NCBI GenBank assembly: GCA_031835245.1
Contig: JAVKOQ010000004.1
Coordinates: 248,001 to 312,000 of the forward strand
Reading direction: 5' to 3'
Source of the DNA: Balamuthia mandrillaris
Taxonomy: Eukaryota; Discosea; Longamoebia; Balamuthiidae
Length of the DNA: 64,000 bases
Translations under genes and position numbers: made by a program
Notes under the pieces: model-generated
Seen by the model: only the letters and a program-made list of their open reading frames with translations
Databases searched by the model: none
Told to the model about the DNA's origin: nothing
Shown here: positions 42,906 to 56,429 of the stretch, one piece after another
Layout: each line of letters starts with the position of its first letter
Position numbering within the stretch: the stretch's first letter is position 1

Positions 42906-44156
42906 TTATAAAGTAAAATTTACCATTTTTTTAAGTTTATTTAAAGCAAAATTAATGGATTTTTGAATTATTTGTTTTCTTGTTCCTTTGTAGTTAAGTT
43001 CTCAAACTTTATTGTTAATTGCGATAAAAACCTGACCTACTTTAGTTCCTTCTTGTGCAGTTGGGCCTGCACTTCCTGTGAAAGAAACACAAAATGTGGA
43101 GTTAAAAAATTTTTTGCCATTTTTTGCCATTGCCAAAGCAGTTTCTTTATTAACAACTCCTTTTGAAGTATCTATATTTAATTTTGCTTTAATCTCGTTT
43201 GTGTAGGCAACTAAACCACCTTTAAAATATTTGGAAGCTCCTGGAGTTGAAACTATTTTAGAAGCAAAACCTCCACCTGTGAAAGATTCAACACAAGAAA
43301 TAGTTTGTTCAGTATTTTCCAATTTTCAATCTATTTTATTAAAGTGATAATTTTTTTTGCAGTACTGACAAATGAGTTCAATTTTGCTTTGTTTTTGAAG
43401 GATTTTTTCAACATCTTCATTAGATAATAGTTTTAATAAATTTCTGGTATTTTGCTTTGAACAACTACATTTGTATTGTCAGAGTTTTTTATCTAATATT
43501 TTTACATCTAGTAAGTTCTCAAATTTTTCAAGACCCAAATTCTCCAAAGAATTTTGTTTTAAAAGACTTTCGAGTCAATTTATGTCTTCTTCATTGTGAA
43601 TTGGAAGAAGTTGAAAAATGGCTGATTGAGCTTTGATAATTTTCCCATTGGCATCAATTTCTAAAAATAATTTAACTGCAGAAGCAACTTGTTCAGATAA
43701 ATTAAAGTAAAAAGCTAAATCACTAATTAGATTACCTTTTTGTAAATTAACTTGACCTCCGTAATTTTGTTCATTTATTTGACTAACTACTTTTAAAAAT
43801 CCTTTATTGCCTACAGTTTTTTCAAGGAGTTGTAAATAATTAAGTTGTGAAAAATCCTTTATTTCTAAAGCAAAGTCATCGTGTGAAAACATTGCTCGAA
43901 TATTTCCATTACTATTTGAATCTACAATTAAAGAGTCAATATTTTCTGATTTTAAAAGTGTAGTAGTTTTTTGATTTTTGGAATTTATGATTCTGGATAA
44001 AGGCCCAAAAGTAGCAATAGCACTTGCTAAAATAATTGCAGCTACTTTATCTGTTTTTTGTTTTTTGATAATATCATTTGCTACTTGTGTAAAATCAGAT
44101 AAAAAGATTCTAAAGTTGTTTTTAATAGCTGTTTTTGTATATGATTGAGTGTTCAT
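42906..44156 (-). CDS. Hsp33-CinA C-domain fusion protein
   Basis: A single uninterrupted 416-codon frame. Residues ~1-275 are the redox chaperone Hsp33 (HslO): start MNTQSYTKTAIKNN, the GNLISDLAFYFNLSEQV segment, and the zinc-binding cysteines CSC at 230-232 and CQYC at 263-266. Residues ~280-416 are a CinA C-terminal (PncC, nicotinamide-nucleotide amidase) domain: TISCVESFTGGGFASKIV, GASKYFKGGLVAYTNEIKAK, VSFTGSAGP and KVGQVFIAI. No stop, start-like gap or ribosome-binding site separates them; the junction is NKIDWKLENTEQ with a TGA-Trp. AGGAC precedes the ATG at 44156. Both activities are plausibly retained. Confidence 0.88.
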
Positions 44157-44167
44157 TTTGTCCTATG

Positions 44168-44210
44168 AAATTAAAATAAGAAGTAAAATATCACTTCTTA
44201 TTTTAATAGT
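44168..44210 (-). terminator. Perfect 15-bp hairpin between gap and the Hsp33-CinA gene
   Basis: ATTAAAATAAGAAGT (44170-44184) and ACTTCTTATTTTAAT (44193-44207) are exactly complementary. It lies downstream of gap, so it probably terminates it, although the following T run is weak. Confidence 0.65.
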
Positions 44211-44236
44211 TTTTATATTTAAATGTTATTAAAAAA

Positions 44237-45253
<1,017 letters not shown>

Positions 45254-45338
45254 TTAAAGTATTTAGATTAAATTTATTCTATTTAAAAGAATCTTTTTAA
45301 TTATACTACTTTAGATTTAAATTTAAATAATTCATATT

Positions 45339-45367
45339 AAAAACAGCCTATATTATAGACTGTTTTT
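45339..45367 (-). terminator. Terminator of dnaK
   Basis: AAAAACAG and CTGTTTTT with an inner CTATA/TATAG pairing, directly after the dnaK stop on the minus strand. Confidence 0.7.
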
Positions 45368-45372
45368 GGAAA

Positions 45373-47178
<1,806 letters not shown>

Positions 47179-47231
47179 TTAATGTGTCTAATTTTGTTTT
47201 TTAATATCGATTAAATTCATATGATAGCAAA

Positions 47232-47273
47232 AGTATAACATAAAAAATGGCACTTACAAGCAAAAAGTGCCAC
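47232..47273 (-). promoter_or_regulatory. dnaK promoter with CIRCE-like HrcA operator
   Basis: TGGCACTT, nine bases, AAGTGCCA (47248-47272) has the 9-base spacer and GCACT/AGTGC core of CIRCE (consensus TTAGCACTC-N9-GAGTGCTAA), with the outer positions changed. The -35 box TTGTAA (47254-47259, minus) lies inside it and the -10 TATACT is at 47232-47237. HrcA binding there would block the promoter. Confidence 0.85.
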
Positions 47274-47320
47274 TTTTTTATTTTCTTAATTTTTGTTTAA
47301 AATTTCCTAAATTTTTACTT

Positions 47321-48091
47321 TTAAGCTAATAAATTTAAAATTTGCATAAATAAATAATTAAAACCAATTCTTGAATTTGTATGATTTAGTAATAAATCTT
47401 CATTATTTTTAGTTAATAAAATAACATCCGATCTTTTAGCCATCATAGAATCTTTATTTGCAGTAAACAATATAGTTTTAATATTCCCTTTTTGTTTAAT
47501 TTCGGTAAAAATTTTTTCAATATTAGGAGTTAGCGAAGAAAAGGAAAAGAAAATGCATAAAGAATTTTCATTTGCATTTTCTGTTCATTTTTTTTGAACA
47601 TCTAAATCAAAAGAATAATTAACAAAATAATTTAGTTTAGATAAATAGTTTGCATAAACATTAATAACAGCTAAATTAGCTCCACGTCCAAAGAGTAAAA
47701 TGTATTTATAACGCTTTAAAAGTTCTACTGCTTTTAAGATGGATTCTTGATTTACTTCAAAAATATAGTCAAGATTTGATTTTATTAAATTATGATATTG
47801 TAAGTATCTTGAATTTTTTTCCAAAGGTTTTTTACAAGCATCAGAAGAGACTCCATAAAATTTTAATTGTTGTTTTAACTCAGGTAAAAAATCTTTAACA
47901 CCTTTAAAACCCAAATGCTTTATAAATTTAGAAACAGAACCGTTTGAGACATCAGAATGTTTAGAAATTAGGCCAATTTTCATAGTGTCTATATTATTTA
48001 AGTTCGATAGTAAATAAGATGCAATATGCGAAAATACTAAATTATCTGTATTGTTCTTTACATCTTCTAACTTTTTAAGAATATTTTCCAT
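47321..48091 (-). CDS. RpiR/MurR-family transcriptional regulator
   Basis: 256-aa protein with an N-terminal RpiR-type helix-turn-helix (ISKHSDVSNGSVSKFIKHLGFKGVKDFLPEL, residues ~40-72) and a C-terminal SIS sugar-phosphate-binding domain (YILLFGRGANLAVINVYANYLSKL ... CIFFSFSSLTPNIEK). Such proteins sense phosphosugars and control sugar-use genes; the effector and targets are unknown here. No sugar-transport gene is adjacent. Start ATG at 48091. Confidence 0.88.
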
Positions 48092-48184
48092 AAAACCTCT
48101 ATTAATATCTAAATTTTAGCCCATTTTTTTTCTATATTAAAAAAATAATATAATTAGCAAAATAGGTGCTATAAATTTAAAATA

Positions 48185-49420
48185 TTAAAACACTTCTTTT
48201 TCTTTAAAACAAGCATATATGCTGTTTTTAAAATCTTCGTTTTCTTCAAAATTGTCTACTTTTTCAAAATCATATAATGCAACTGTAAAAACTTTGTAAT
48301 AAATAATTAGATAGTTTCTAAAATATGTAAAACTTAAAGTTCAAAAAAAGCTAAGAACATTAAAAATAAAATTAATGTTGTTGTAAATAGTTTCACATTT
48401 AAATAAAAATTTAAATAAATATGACCTTCTATTTTTATGAATTTAAAAATTACAAATTCTAAAATAGTTTGTAAAAAAACCATTGATCCAAAAACGCAGA
48501 TATTAATTAGTAAAAATGAATTTACAATAGTCATTATTAATAAATTTTTGTACAAAGACTTAATTTCTTCTAAATAATTTACCTTATAATCTCTTATCCT
48601 ATAATCGTTTGCAAATGCATCAATTTCTTTTAGTGAATACTTTTTTATACTTACATAACTTGTTAACTTAATTTTTCTAAGTAAACTTAATAATACAGAA
48701 CCATTATAAACGTAGTCAAATTTTGAAATTTTCAAGCCCTTTTTTTCTTTAAATTCTTCAAATTCTGTTCATAAATTATTTTTAATTAAAAATTCTTTTT
48801 GAACTAATTGAGTTTCAAAATGTAAAGACAATCCTTCTAAATAAAGGTTATTTTTTCTAAATATTTTTTTACTTTTTCAAGCAAAAAAACAAAGAAAATG
48901 AAGATAAAATAAAAAGTACTAGTGGAAAAATTTCTACAAATCAAAAAGGAAAATTCTCAGTTTTTAATGCAATGTAATTGTTTAACACATAAGGTTTAAC
49001 ATTTAAGTCTAAAATCAATCCAAATGATAAAAAAGCCAAAACAAAAGCAAAAAGATTGAAACAAGTAAATAAACTAATTTATTTTGTTTTATTTTTCAAT
49101 TAAAAAAAAGAACGTATTTAAAAAGTGGTTTATTAGAAATATATTTAATCATAATATATTTGAGTTGATAATTGATTGCGATATTAGTTACAAGAGAAAT
49201 TCCAGATAATAAAGTATCTAATGAACTTATAAGTGTTCCTAAAGGATTTGCAAAAGAAGTGGTAAATAATATAGCTCTTTTAGTTCCAATGGTTGTAGAA
49301 AATTTTATTATTGGTTTAGTAGCAGAAAAAAACGTTTTTTTAAATACTACTTTTGATAGTGCTTTTGAAAAACAGGAACCCCGCTTAATTTCTCAACTAT
49401 TTTTGAAGCAATTATCTCTT
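48185..49420 (-). pseudogene. Decayed membrane-protein gene, type I copy 2
   Basis: Coding-like sequence broken by at least three frameshifts. From the 5' side: a stretch SKALSKVVFKKTF...NYQLKYI leads into MIKYISNKPLFKYVLFF (ATG at 49152), a hydrophobic helix pair, a shift near 49050, a second shift in a T run near 48880, then KKIFRKNNLYLEGLSLHFETQ, a long loop, two more helices (LLIMTIVNSFLLINICVF, LILFLMFLAFF), a TAA at 48334 and a last shift before the end at 48185. Fragments KNNLYLEGLSLHF and RNNLLLRGLSLQC (at 52340-53325) show that the two are paralogues. Function unknown. Confidence 0.7.
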
Positions 49421-51414
49421 TTAAATTTTGTGTAATATATTTACCAAAACTTTAACAGCAGAGTTTTTTGTAGCTAAATTTAAAATGTTGTAAATAAAAA
49501 TCAAATCAGATTTTTTAGCTTTTAAATCTTTTTTAAAGTTAGCTTTAAATTCTTCAAATGTCATCGCAGAAAATTTGATAATTTTTTCATATTCTGTAGA
49601 GTTTCTAAAACTTTTTATCCTATTTAAATCTACTTCCATTGCTTTTTGTGATTCAAAAGACTCATACACAAAAATTGTCATTATTGAAAATTGTAATGCA
49701 GGGCTTACTGCGAAGGGAATAGTAGCACCAAAAGTTCAGAATGCAGCAGCAGAATAAGATAAAAATAAGGCTCAAGATGCACTTGCTAAAGTTTCAGAAA
49801 TTATATTAAATACTTTATTAGCAACATACAAAGATTGATATTTATTTAAAAAATCATCAAATTTTATGATACTCATCTTTGCTTCGTTTTGTAATTTTAA
49901 AAATTCAGCTTTTATTTTTGGATCTTTTAATGCTTGTTCTATTATTTTTTCTTGTTCTTTTTGAGATAAATTATTGCTTGAATTATTATTTTTTACATTA
50001 TTATAGTAATTTAGTTGATTTAAATTATTAAATTCATTATTCTTTTGAACTTTCAAGCTATTTTCTGTTGAAATTTCTTCATTTTCTGTTAAAAAATTTG
50101 GATTTAAAAATTTTATATATTGAGTTCTAATTTCTGATAAATTAATTTGTTTATTTTTTATTGAATTTAAATTTTTGTAAAATTCATTTTTAAATTTATT
50201 CTTTTCATATCTATTATTGAAATTTTTTAAATTAGAATTTAACAAATTTTCAATTTCTTTGTTTTTAGAAAAATCAACAAATTGAACAAAATCTTGCATT
50301 TTTTTAAATTTTTGATCAAATTCATTAGCTCAATTTAAATTTTCCGATTTTCCCAATGGTATATAATCTGAAATTACACCTGAATCTATCATCATTGGTC
50401 TCACTTGCGAGAGTTCAGGATTTTGACCAACATTAACATTAGCATATTGATGTGCAGGTGCAACAATACTTGTTATTTGAGATACATTTCCTATATCAAG
50501 TAATGTTTTTTCATAACTTTTTTCAATTAATTATTTATAATTTTTTGCTATTTCATCTAGTTGTTTTAATTTTAGCTCTAGAATTCCTATAATTTTCTGT
50601 TTTAACTTCAAATAAGAAGGATTTTCGATAATAATATCAAAAAGATTAAATCTATTATAAGGAGTATAAAAGTACAATTTTTGTTCTTTTTCTTGAAAGA
50701 ATTTAAAACCTGTTTTTTCCAATTCTAATTCTTGTTCTTTGTTAATTAATTCAGAATCTATTATTAAAAAATTTTCATTTTCAAACATTTTTAATTTGGA
50801 TAATATTGTTGATTGTTTTAAATAAAAAAGAATACCATTTATAGTTGTAATTTTAAAGTGAATTGATATATCAGTTGTATTAAAAATAAAAGGATCGAAA
50901 GAATATTCAGGATCTTTTTCTTTCTTTCTTTGTTGTTCAAAATGTTTTGTCTGTTTTTTGCATAAATATTTCTAAATTGCTTTGTGCAGTGTCGAAATTT
51001 TTTACATAATTAAATTGATAACTACTCCCAATTACCATTTTTTTATAGATCAATTGTTAAAGTTTAAAACATATTTTTTATTCGGAATTCATTTATATAT
51101 AATAATACAAATCAAACAAAAAACAATAGAAACAAGAGGCATTCCTAGAGCTGTAAATAAAAGCTGTAAAATTGCATAATTTGTCATTTGATCAGAATTG
51201 TGATTAGCTATATAAAGAATTAAAGGTATTATTAAAAATGGAACAATACTTAATGCAGAAACAAAAGATGCAAAGTAAAAAAAATCAAAAATATAATTTA
51301 ATCTTTTATTTTCAAATTTACAATTTACAAGTCTTTTTCTTCAAATATTAAATTTATATCTAAATAAAACCTCATCCAAAAAATCTTGTGGTATTTTGTT
51401 TTTTTATTTTTCAT
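49421..51414 (-). pseudogene. Decayed membrane-protein gene, type II copy 2 with C-terminal extension
   Basis: Reads from an ATG at 51414, with shifts, through two hydrophobic helices (SIVPFLIIPLILYI, VSIVFCLICIIIY), a soluble domain containing FNTTDISIHFKITTINGILFYLK to a TAA at 50531; the frame then resumes without any start codon (LIEKSYEKTLLDIGNVSQITS) and continues through an Asn-rich part and another hydrophobic stretch to TAA at 49421. At least two frameshifts and one nonsense change are visible. It resembles the fragment at 51442-52258 in the soluble domain (FYLK..., EEN/ELEKTGF...). Probably continued originally into the next downstream remnant. Confidence 0.65.
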
Positions 51415-51441
51415 TTATTAAATTATATATTAATTAAAATT

Positions 51442-52258
51442 CTAGTTTTCCATAAGATCTACAAATTTTTTAATATTTTTTACTTTATTTTCTATACTCA
51501 AAATTAAAAAATTTAAAACATTTTTGTATGTTATTTTTTCTATATTAAATTCAAAAACATTTAATGCTCCAAAAGGACTTTCAGAAATAATGTTTTCTTT
51601 ATTTTCTTCAACAAATACAAAATTATTTTCTTCTAAAATTCTTCTTTTTTCTTCATTTATTTTTGATTTATTAAACTCTACAGTCACTATCATTTTATAA
51701 GATTTGTTAAGCTGAGGAGTTTGAGTATTTTTTAAATAAAATACAAAACCTTTATCTGTTGTTAATTTAAAAGAACTTTCCATATATGTATAATTAAAAG
51801 AATAAACTGCAGAAAACATCTTTTTTAAATTAAGATCAATATTACGTAATGAGTTTATTTTTTCTTTTTTTTGAGTAATTGTAATCTTTCAATTTCTTGT
51901 GTTTCAATACTTTTTATAAAAGAAAAATTGTTTACTAAAATATCGCTAATTTTCTTCATAGATTATTCATTAAAATCTAATAGAATTTTCTTTTTCTTAG
52001 TTTTTACAATAATTGAAACAAAAATTAAAAAAATTATTAAGATAAGAATAAGAGAAAACAAAAATATAACAATTATTTTATTACTATAATTGTCCAAAAA
52101 ATAAGTTTTTTTATTTTCTTTGGATTAGTGAATAAACGCAAGATAATAGTAAGAATTAAATAAAAGCAAGTCGTTAGAATTAAAGAGAAAATAGAAACTA
52201 AAAAGACAAGAAATATAGTATATTTAATTTTTTAGATTCAAATTTTATTAATCTTCAT
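51442..52258 (-). pseudogene. Decayed membrane-protein gene, type II copy 1
   Basis: The 3' part is an open frame of ~125 codons (VYSFNYTYMESSFKLTTDKG ... FVDLMEN, stop at 51442) preceded in another frame by MKKISDILVNNFSFIKSIE and, further up, by two hydrophobic helices split by stops. At least three lesions. The order helix, helix, lysine-rich loop, soluble domain matches type II copy 2. Function unknown. Confidence 0.6.
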
Positions 52259-52339
52259 CTCACTGATGTAGATTTTAATTTATTATAAATCTAAAATATT
52301 TTCTATAATATCAATTTAATCTTTTAAAAACATATTTTA

Positions 52340-53325
52340 TTAATTGTTTATTTTTACTTTAAGAAAAATTAATTCCGCTTCTGTATTAATACAAACAAAT
52401 AAAGTTTTTTTCAGTTGCTCATTGCTTTCTAATTCATTAATATCAACTTTAAATTTAAGATATGAAATAATAAGTGAAGAATATAGATAAAATTCAATTA
52501 AGTCTGTAGAAGCAACTTGTCATTGAATAATTGCAAAAATTAAAAATGAAAATGCAGATAAACAAATAAAAACAATTTGAAAATTATAAAGAAAATAGAG
52601 ATGTTCCAATTTAGAAATTTTATTTAAATAAGAAATGTAAACAGAAGACACAATTATAGAAGTAATACTGCTAATTAAAATAGCAAAACTAATTACACTC
52701 ACTAAAGAGTAAATCAAAATATATTTATGTTTTCTTTTAAGGTTAACATATAAAACTTCTGAAAAATCTATTTTTTTAGCAATATTTAATTTAAAAGTTT
52801 CAGCTAACTCATTCCTGCACATAGTTTCGAATAAAAAATCTTTATATTTTGTTTTTCTTTTAGTGATTGAAAATCATAAACTAGATCAAATAAGTTCAAA
52901 TCAAGAAATATTTAATTTTTCTTTAATTTTATAATCTTGAAATTAATTAAGAAGTTGATGATTAATTAAAAAATCCTTCTTTTTTCAAGAAACTTCACAT
53001 TGCAATGATAAACCTCGCAGTAAAAGATTGTTTCTTTTAAAAACACTTTTATTTCTAATGTAAATAATAATTATAAAAAATAAATTTATAAATATTACTG
53101 CTAGAAAACTAAGAATTATTTTGTTGATTTTTGAAATAATATTATCTATATTTGTTAAATTAAGATCATTGTTTAAGTAAAAAGTTTTTAGAACAAATTG
53201 AAGAAAAAATATTTGAGCAACAAATAAAATAAAACAAATAAGCAAAAAAGAAAGTGTTAAAAAAACACTTTATTTTTCTTAAGTTTATAGTTTAAAAAAT
53301 TAACATATTTTATAGTGTCTATCAT
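52340..53325 (-). pseudogene. Decayed membrane-protein gene, type I copy 1
   Basis: ATG at 53325 opens MIDTIKYVNFLNYKLKK and stops after 22 codons in a T run; one base shift later the frame continues through helices (LSFLLICFILFVAQIFFL, ILSFLAVIFINLFFIII), the paralogue marker RNNLLLRGLSLQC, a TAA near 52950 and, still in the same frame, FQDYKIKEKLNI to the final pair of helices and a stop at 52340. One frameshift and one nonsense codon make it a pseudogene. The 52.9 kb stop falls at a place where the paralogue at 48.2-49.4 kb reads through. Confidence 0.7.
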
Positions 53326-53816
53326 AACAAAAGTTTAAAAATTTTTCTTAGTTTTTAAAGCAAAAATCAAAGTGTTTATAGTATTTATTTTTGAAATTTC
53401 AGTATCTATAGTTATATAAAAGGGGCTATATATTTTACAAAAAGTAGACTAATTAAAATAATTTTTTTATGTTAATTTAGATTGCTTTTCTTTTTTATAT
53501 AATCTTTATGCATTTTATATAATCTTTTGCACTAATTGTTCTTATATTTTATAACACAAAAAGAATTAGTAAAAATTTCATTGCAGGTTGATTTTAAAAT
53601 TGTATTGTAGGATTTAGTAAAATTTTTTATCTTGTTTAATTTTTCTTTATTTTTTTTATTATTTTAATAAATTATAAAAAATTATAAATAGAAATTATAT
53701 TTAAGTTTTAATTTTTTCTCATTTTTTGTAAATAGATTTTTTTATTACTTAAATATTTTTCAAAATTATTTTTTTGTTTACAATTTTATTTACTCTATAA
53801 CTTAAAAGGACAAACT
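53326..53816. other. Gene-free AT-rich stretch before tdk
   Basis: About 490 bases without a credible coding frame, repeat or RNA. The 3' end should hold the tdk promoter; AAAGGAC lies 5 bp before its ATG. Possibly further decayed remains of the adjoining array, but nothing specific is recognisable. Confidence 0.6.
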
Positions 53817-54395
53817 ATGTATAAAAAATTTTCAGATGGAACTATTGAAGTAATTACTGGTCCAATGTTTTCGGGAAAAAGTGATGAACTAATTAAAAGG
53901 ATTAGAACATTATCTTATGCTAATGTCAAAACTTTAGCTGTAAAGCCAAGAATTGATTCTAGATTTTCTACAAATGAAATAGTTTCCCGTGCTGGTACTA
54001 AAATTCCTACATATGTAGTAGAAACAGTAGCAGATATAAAAAGTTTATTTGAAAAATCAAAATACAAAGCAATCGCAATAGATGAAGCTCAATTTTTTGA
54101 TAAAGATTTAGTACCTTATGTTGAAGAATTAGCTAATCAAGGAATTAGAGTGATTATTTGCGGTTTAGACCAAGATTATTTAAGACGTCCTTTCGGAGTA
54201 ATGCCTAGTTTATTAGCGATGGCTGAACATATTACAAAATTGCAAGCTATTTGCGTAATTTGTAAAAATGCAGCTTCTACAACTTTTAGAACTATTAAGT
54301 CCAATAAATTGAAAGTTATTGGAGATTTAGACGAATACGAAGCAAGGTGCAGAATTTGTCACAATAAAGGATTAAATAATTTAGAAAAAAATTAA
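53817..54395 (+). CDS. tdk: Thymidine kinase (type II)
   Basis: 192-aa thymidine kinase of the TK1-like class, salvaging thymidine to dTMP. Walker A GPMFSGKSDELI, Walker B-like AIAIDEAQFF, the lasso region (CGLDQDYLRRPFG) and four zinc-binding cysteines (CVICKN, CRICHN) are all present. The length is normal. Followed by tRNA-Gly. Confidence 0.96.
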   Translation: MYKKFSDGTIEVITGPMFSGKSDELIKRIRTLSYANVKTLAVKPRIDSRFSTNEIVSRAGTKIPTYVVETVADIKSLFEKSKYKAIAIDEAQFFDKDLVPYVEELANQGIRVIICGLDQDYLRRPFGVMPSLLAMAEHITKLQAICVICKNAASTTFRTIKSNKLKVIGDLDEYEARCRICHNKGLNNLEKN

Positions 54396-54431
54396 CAATT
54401 TTATTTTTTTCTGTTATAATTTAATTAATCT

Positions 54432-54505
54432 GCAAGTGTAGTTTAATGGCAGAACTTCAGCCTTCCAAGCTGATTGTGAGGGTTCGATTCCCTTCACTTG
54501 CTCCA
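54432..54505 (+). tRNA. tRNA-Gly (anticodon TCC)
   Basis: A complete cloverleaf: acceptor GCAAGTG/CACTTGC, D-arm with TAATGGCA, anticodon loop CTTCCAA with anticodon TCC, T-arm GTTCGATTC, and an encoded CCA end. In mycoplasmas this single isoacceptor reads all glycine codons. Confidence 0.97.
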
Positions 54506-54519
54506 TATCAAATTTGACC

Positions 54520-54543
54520 AATGAGCTTTTTGCTCATTTTTTT
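54520..54543 (+). terminator. Terminator after tRNA-Gly
   Basis: AATGAGC-TTTTT-GCTCATT followed by T residues. Confidence 0.85.
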
Positions 54544-54628
54544 ATATTTTTTACTTGTTTTTTTTTTTTTTGATTAAACTTTTAAGTAATTGAGCTAAAA
54601 AATAACAAAAAAAGAAAGGAGGTGAGAA

Positions 54629-54745
54629 ATGGCAGATAAAAATAGACCTAGCACACCACACAATAATCCAAATGGTGCTGGTTATCCATCTACTACTGGA
54701 AATCGATCTGGAACAGGAAGAGGAAACAACAATCCAAGAAGATAA
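54629..54745 (+). CDS. 38-aa Pro/Gly/Asn-rich small protein
   Basis: A short frame with an excellent ribosome-binding site (AAAGGAGGTGAGAA immediately before the ATG). The product is low in hydrophobics and rich in Asn, Gly, Pro, Ser and Thr (MADKNRPSTPHNNPNGAGYP ... GTGRGNNNPRR), so it is predicted to be disordered and basic, without helices or signal peptide. I do not recognise it. The optimal Shine-Dalgarno and the composition, unlike random AT-rich DNA here, argue that it is a real gene. It lies between tRNA-Gly and an IS copy. Confidence 0.7.
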   Translation: MADKNRPSTPHNNPNGAGYPSTTGNRSGTGRGNNNPRR

Positions 54746-54779
54746 TTTTATATCTTAAAAACAAAAAAATAGCTTTAAA

Positions 54780-56327
54780 TGAGCAGATCCTCTTTTCTTA
54801 GAAAAATAGAAAAGGGGTTTTTTTATGAAATATTCATTAGAATTTAAATTAGAATGTGTAAAAAAATACAAAAAAGGAATTGAAATTAAAAAGCCAGATT
54901 TTGCTAATACAAGTCAAAAAAATTTTTTAAATCAAGTAAATTTTTGAGAAAAAATTTATGACAAATTAGGAGTTGAAGGTCTTAAGAAAAAACCACGAAA
55001 TAAAAAGTGAACTATAGATCAAAGATTAAACATAGTTAAAAGATTTTTAGCTGGTGAACCAATTGTTATAAAATTTCACTTGAAAATAATCTTAATCCAA
55101 GTCAAATATCTTTTTGAGCGAAAAAATATTTAGAATCGTGAATTAGTGGTTTAGAATTAAACAAAGGAAGACCACTAACGAAATCTAAAATTCTTAATGA
55201 TAAACGTTCAAAAGTTTCAAAAAATTTTGACAGTAAAGATCAATTAAATTCTTCAATATCAGTATATGAAGAACTTAAACTTCTTGAAGAAAAAAATAAA
55301 CATTTTAAAAAAGAGAAAAAAACTTTGAAAAAGAAATTAAGCTCTTAAAAAAGGAAAATGAAGTTCTAAAAAAGTGAAAAGCCTTGGTAGAGATCTTTGA
55401 CTCAAATTAACCAAGGCAAGAAAAAAAATTTATAATAGAGTAAAAGCTGATAAAAACCTGCGATTAACTCAAGTATTAAAAGAGTTTTCTATTCCTATAT
55501 CTACTTTTTATTATGAATTCAAAAAAGAAGATTTTGACAAGAAAAATGAAGAAATTATAAGCCAAATGAAGTTTATTTTTGAAGAAAATAAAGCAAGATA
55601 TGGAAAAATAAGAATAAAAGCTGAACTTAATAATAGAGACTATAAAATTGGACTTAAAAAAGTTCGCAGATTAATGAAAAAATTCAATCTCAAAGCAATT
55701 TGTTCTAGAAGAAAATACAAATCTTACAAAGGAACAGTTGGCAAAATTGCAGACAATATTTTAAATAGAAATTTTGTTGCTACTCAACCAAATCAAAAAT
55801 GAACTACAGATGTAACTGAATTTAGAGGACCATTTGGAAAAGCATATTTATCGCCAATTTTAGATATGTTTAATGGCGAAGTTATTGCTTGAGATTTGTC
55901 TACAAGCGCTAATAACCAGCAAATTAGAAAAATGCTTCAAAGAGCATTTTCAAAGCACAAAAATCTTGAAGGTTTAATTTTTCGCAGTGATCAAGGTTGA
56001 CAATATCAACATAGACAATTTTCAGAAAAATTAAAACAAAAAGGAATAATTCAGTCCATGTCTCGAAAAGGAAATTGTTTAGATAATAGCATTATTGAAT
56101 CGTTTTTTGGAACATTAAAAAGAGAATGTTTTTATGGTCGTGAAAAAGAATTTTTAACTTTTAAACAACTTCACAAAGCAATTGCAAATTATATTTATTA
56201 TTACAATCACAAACGAACTGAAGATAGAATAAAATGAATGTCTCCCATTAAATTTAGGGAAACATTCATTTCAAATTATAATTAATTTAATTATTTAAAA
56301 TTTTATTAAGAAAAGGGTATCACCTCA
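54780..56327 (+). mobile_element. IS3-family insertion sequence, copy 2 (defective)
   Basis: 1548-bp relative of the element at 39828-41339, on the opposite strand. Its ends are TGAGCAGATCC and GGGTATCACCTCA. It differs from copy 1 by an insertion of about 40 bp in the leucine-zipper region, a small deletion and several point changes. The flanks show no clear duplication (AAA on the left, TTTT on the right). Both transposase parts are disrupted. Confidence 0.88.
54825..56285 (+). pseudogene. IS3-family transposase, disrupted
   Basis: The HTH part starts at ATG 54825 and goes further than in copy 1, then loses frame near 55060 (GAACCAATTGTTATA against GAAACAATGATT in copy 1) and ends at a TAG. 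The zipper region contains an extra segment with a TAA, and a CAA-to-TAA change follows in FDSxx*. From about 55400 the catalytic part is open to 56285 with TTDVTEF, FRSDQGW and SIIESFFG; the residue before the middle Asp motif is Arg rather than His as in copy 1. It cannot give a full-length transposase. Confidence 0.85.
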
Positions 56328-56392
56328 TTTTTTGGGCTCATTATTTTAAAAACTTAACTAAATTTTAAAAGTAAATACTAAGTTAAAATTAA

Positions 56393-56418
56393 AAAATCCT
56401 TCAAAAATGAAGGATTTT
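56393..56418. terminator. Hairpin downstream of the lipoprotein remnant
   Basis: AAAATCCTTC-AAAAAT-GAAGGATTTT, a 10-bp perfect stem with A-rich flank, oriented as a terminator for the minus-strand remnant. Confidence 0.65.
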
Positions 56419-56429
56419 GGACTGTTATT

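Noticed and set aside
43002-43322. Separate cinA gene starting at a TTG
   Set aside because: The frame is continuous with Hsp33 and there is no ribosome-binding site at that TTG; the fusion is the simpler reading.
50982-51179. 65-codon plus-strand open frame
   Set aside because: Antisense to coding-like sequence of a type II remnant; no ribosome-binding site.
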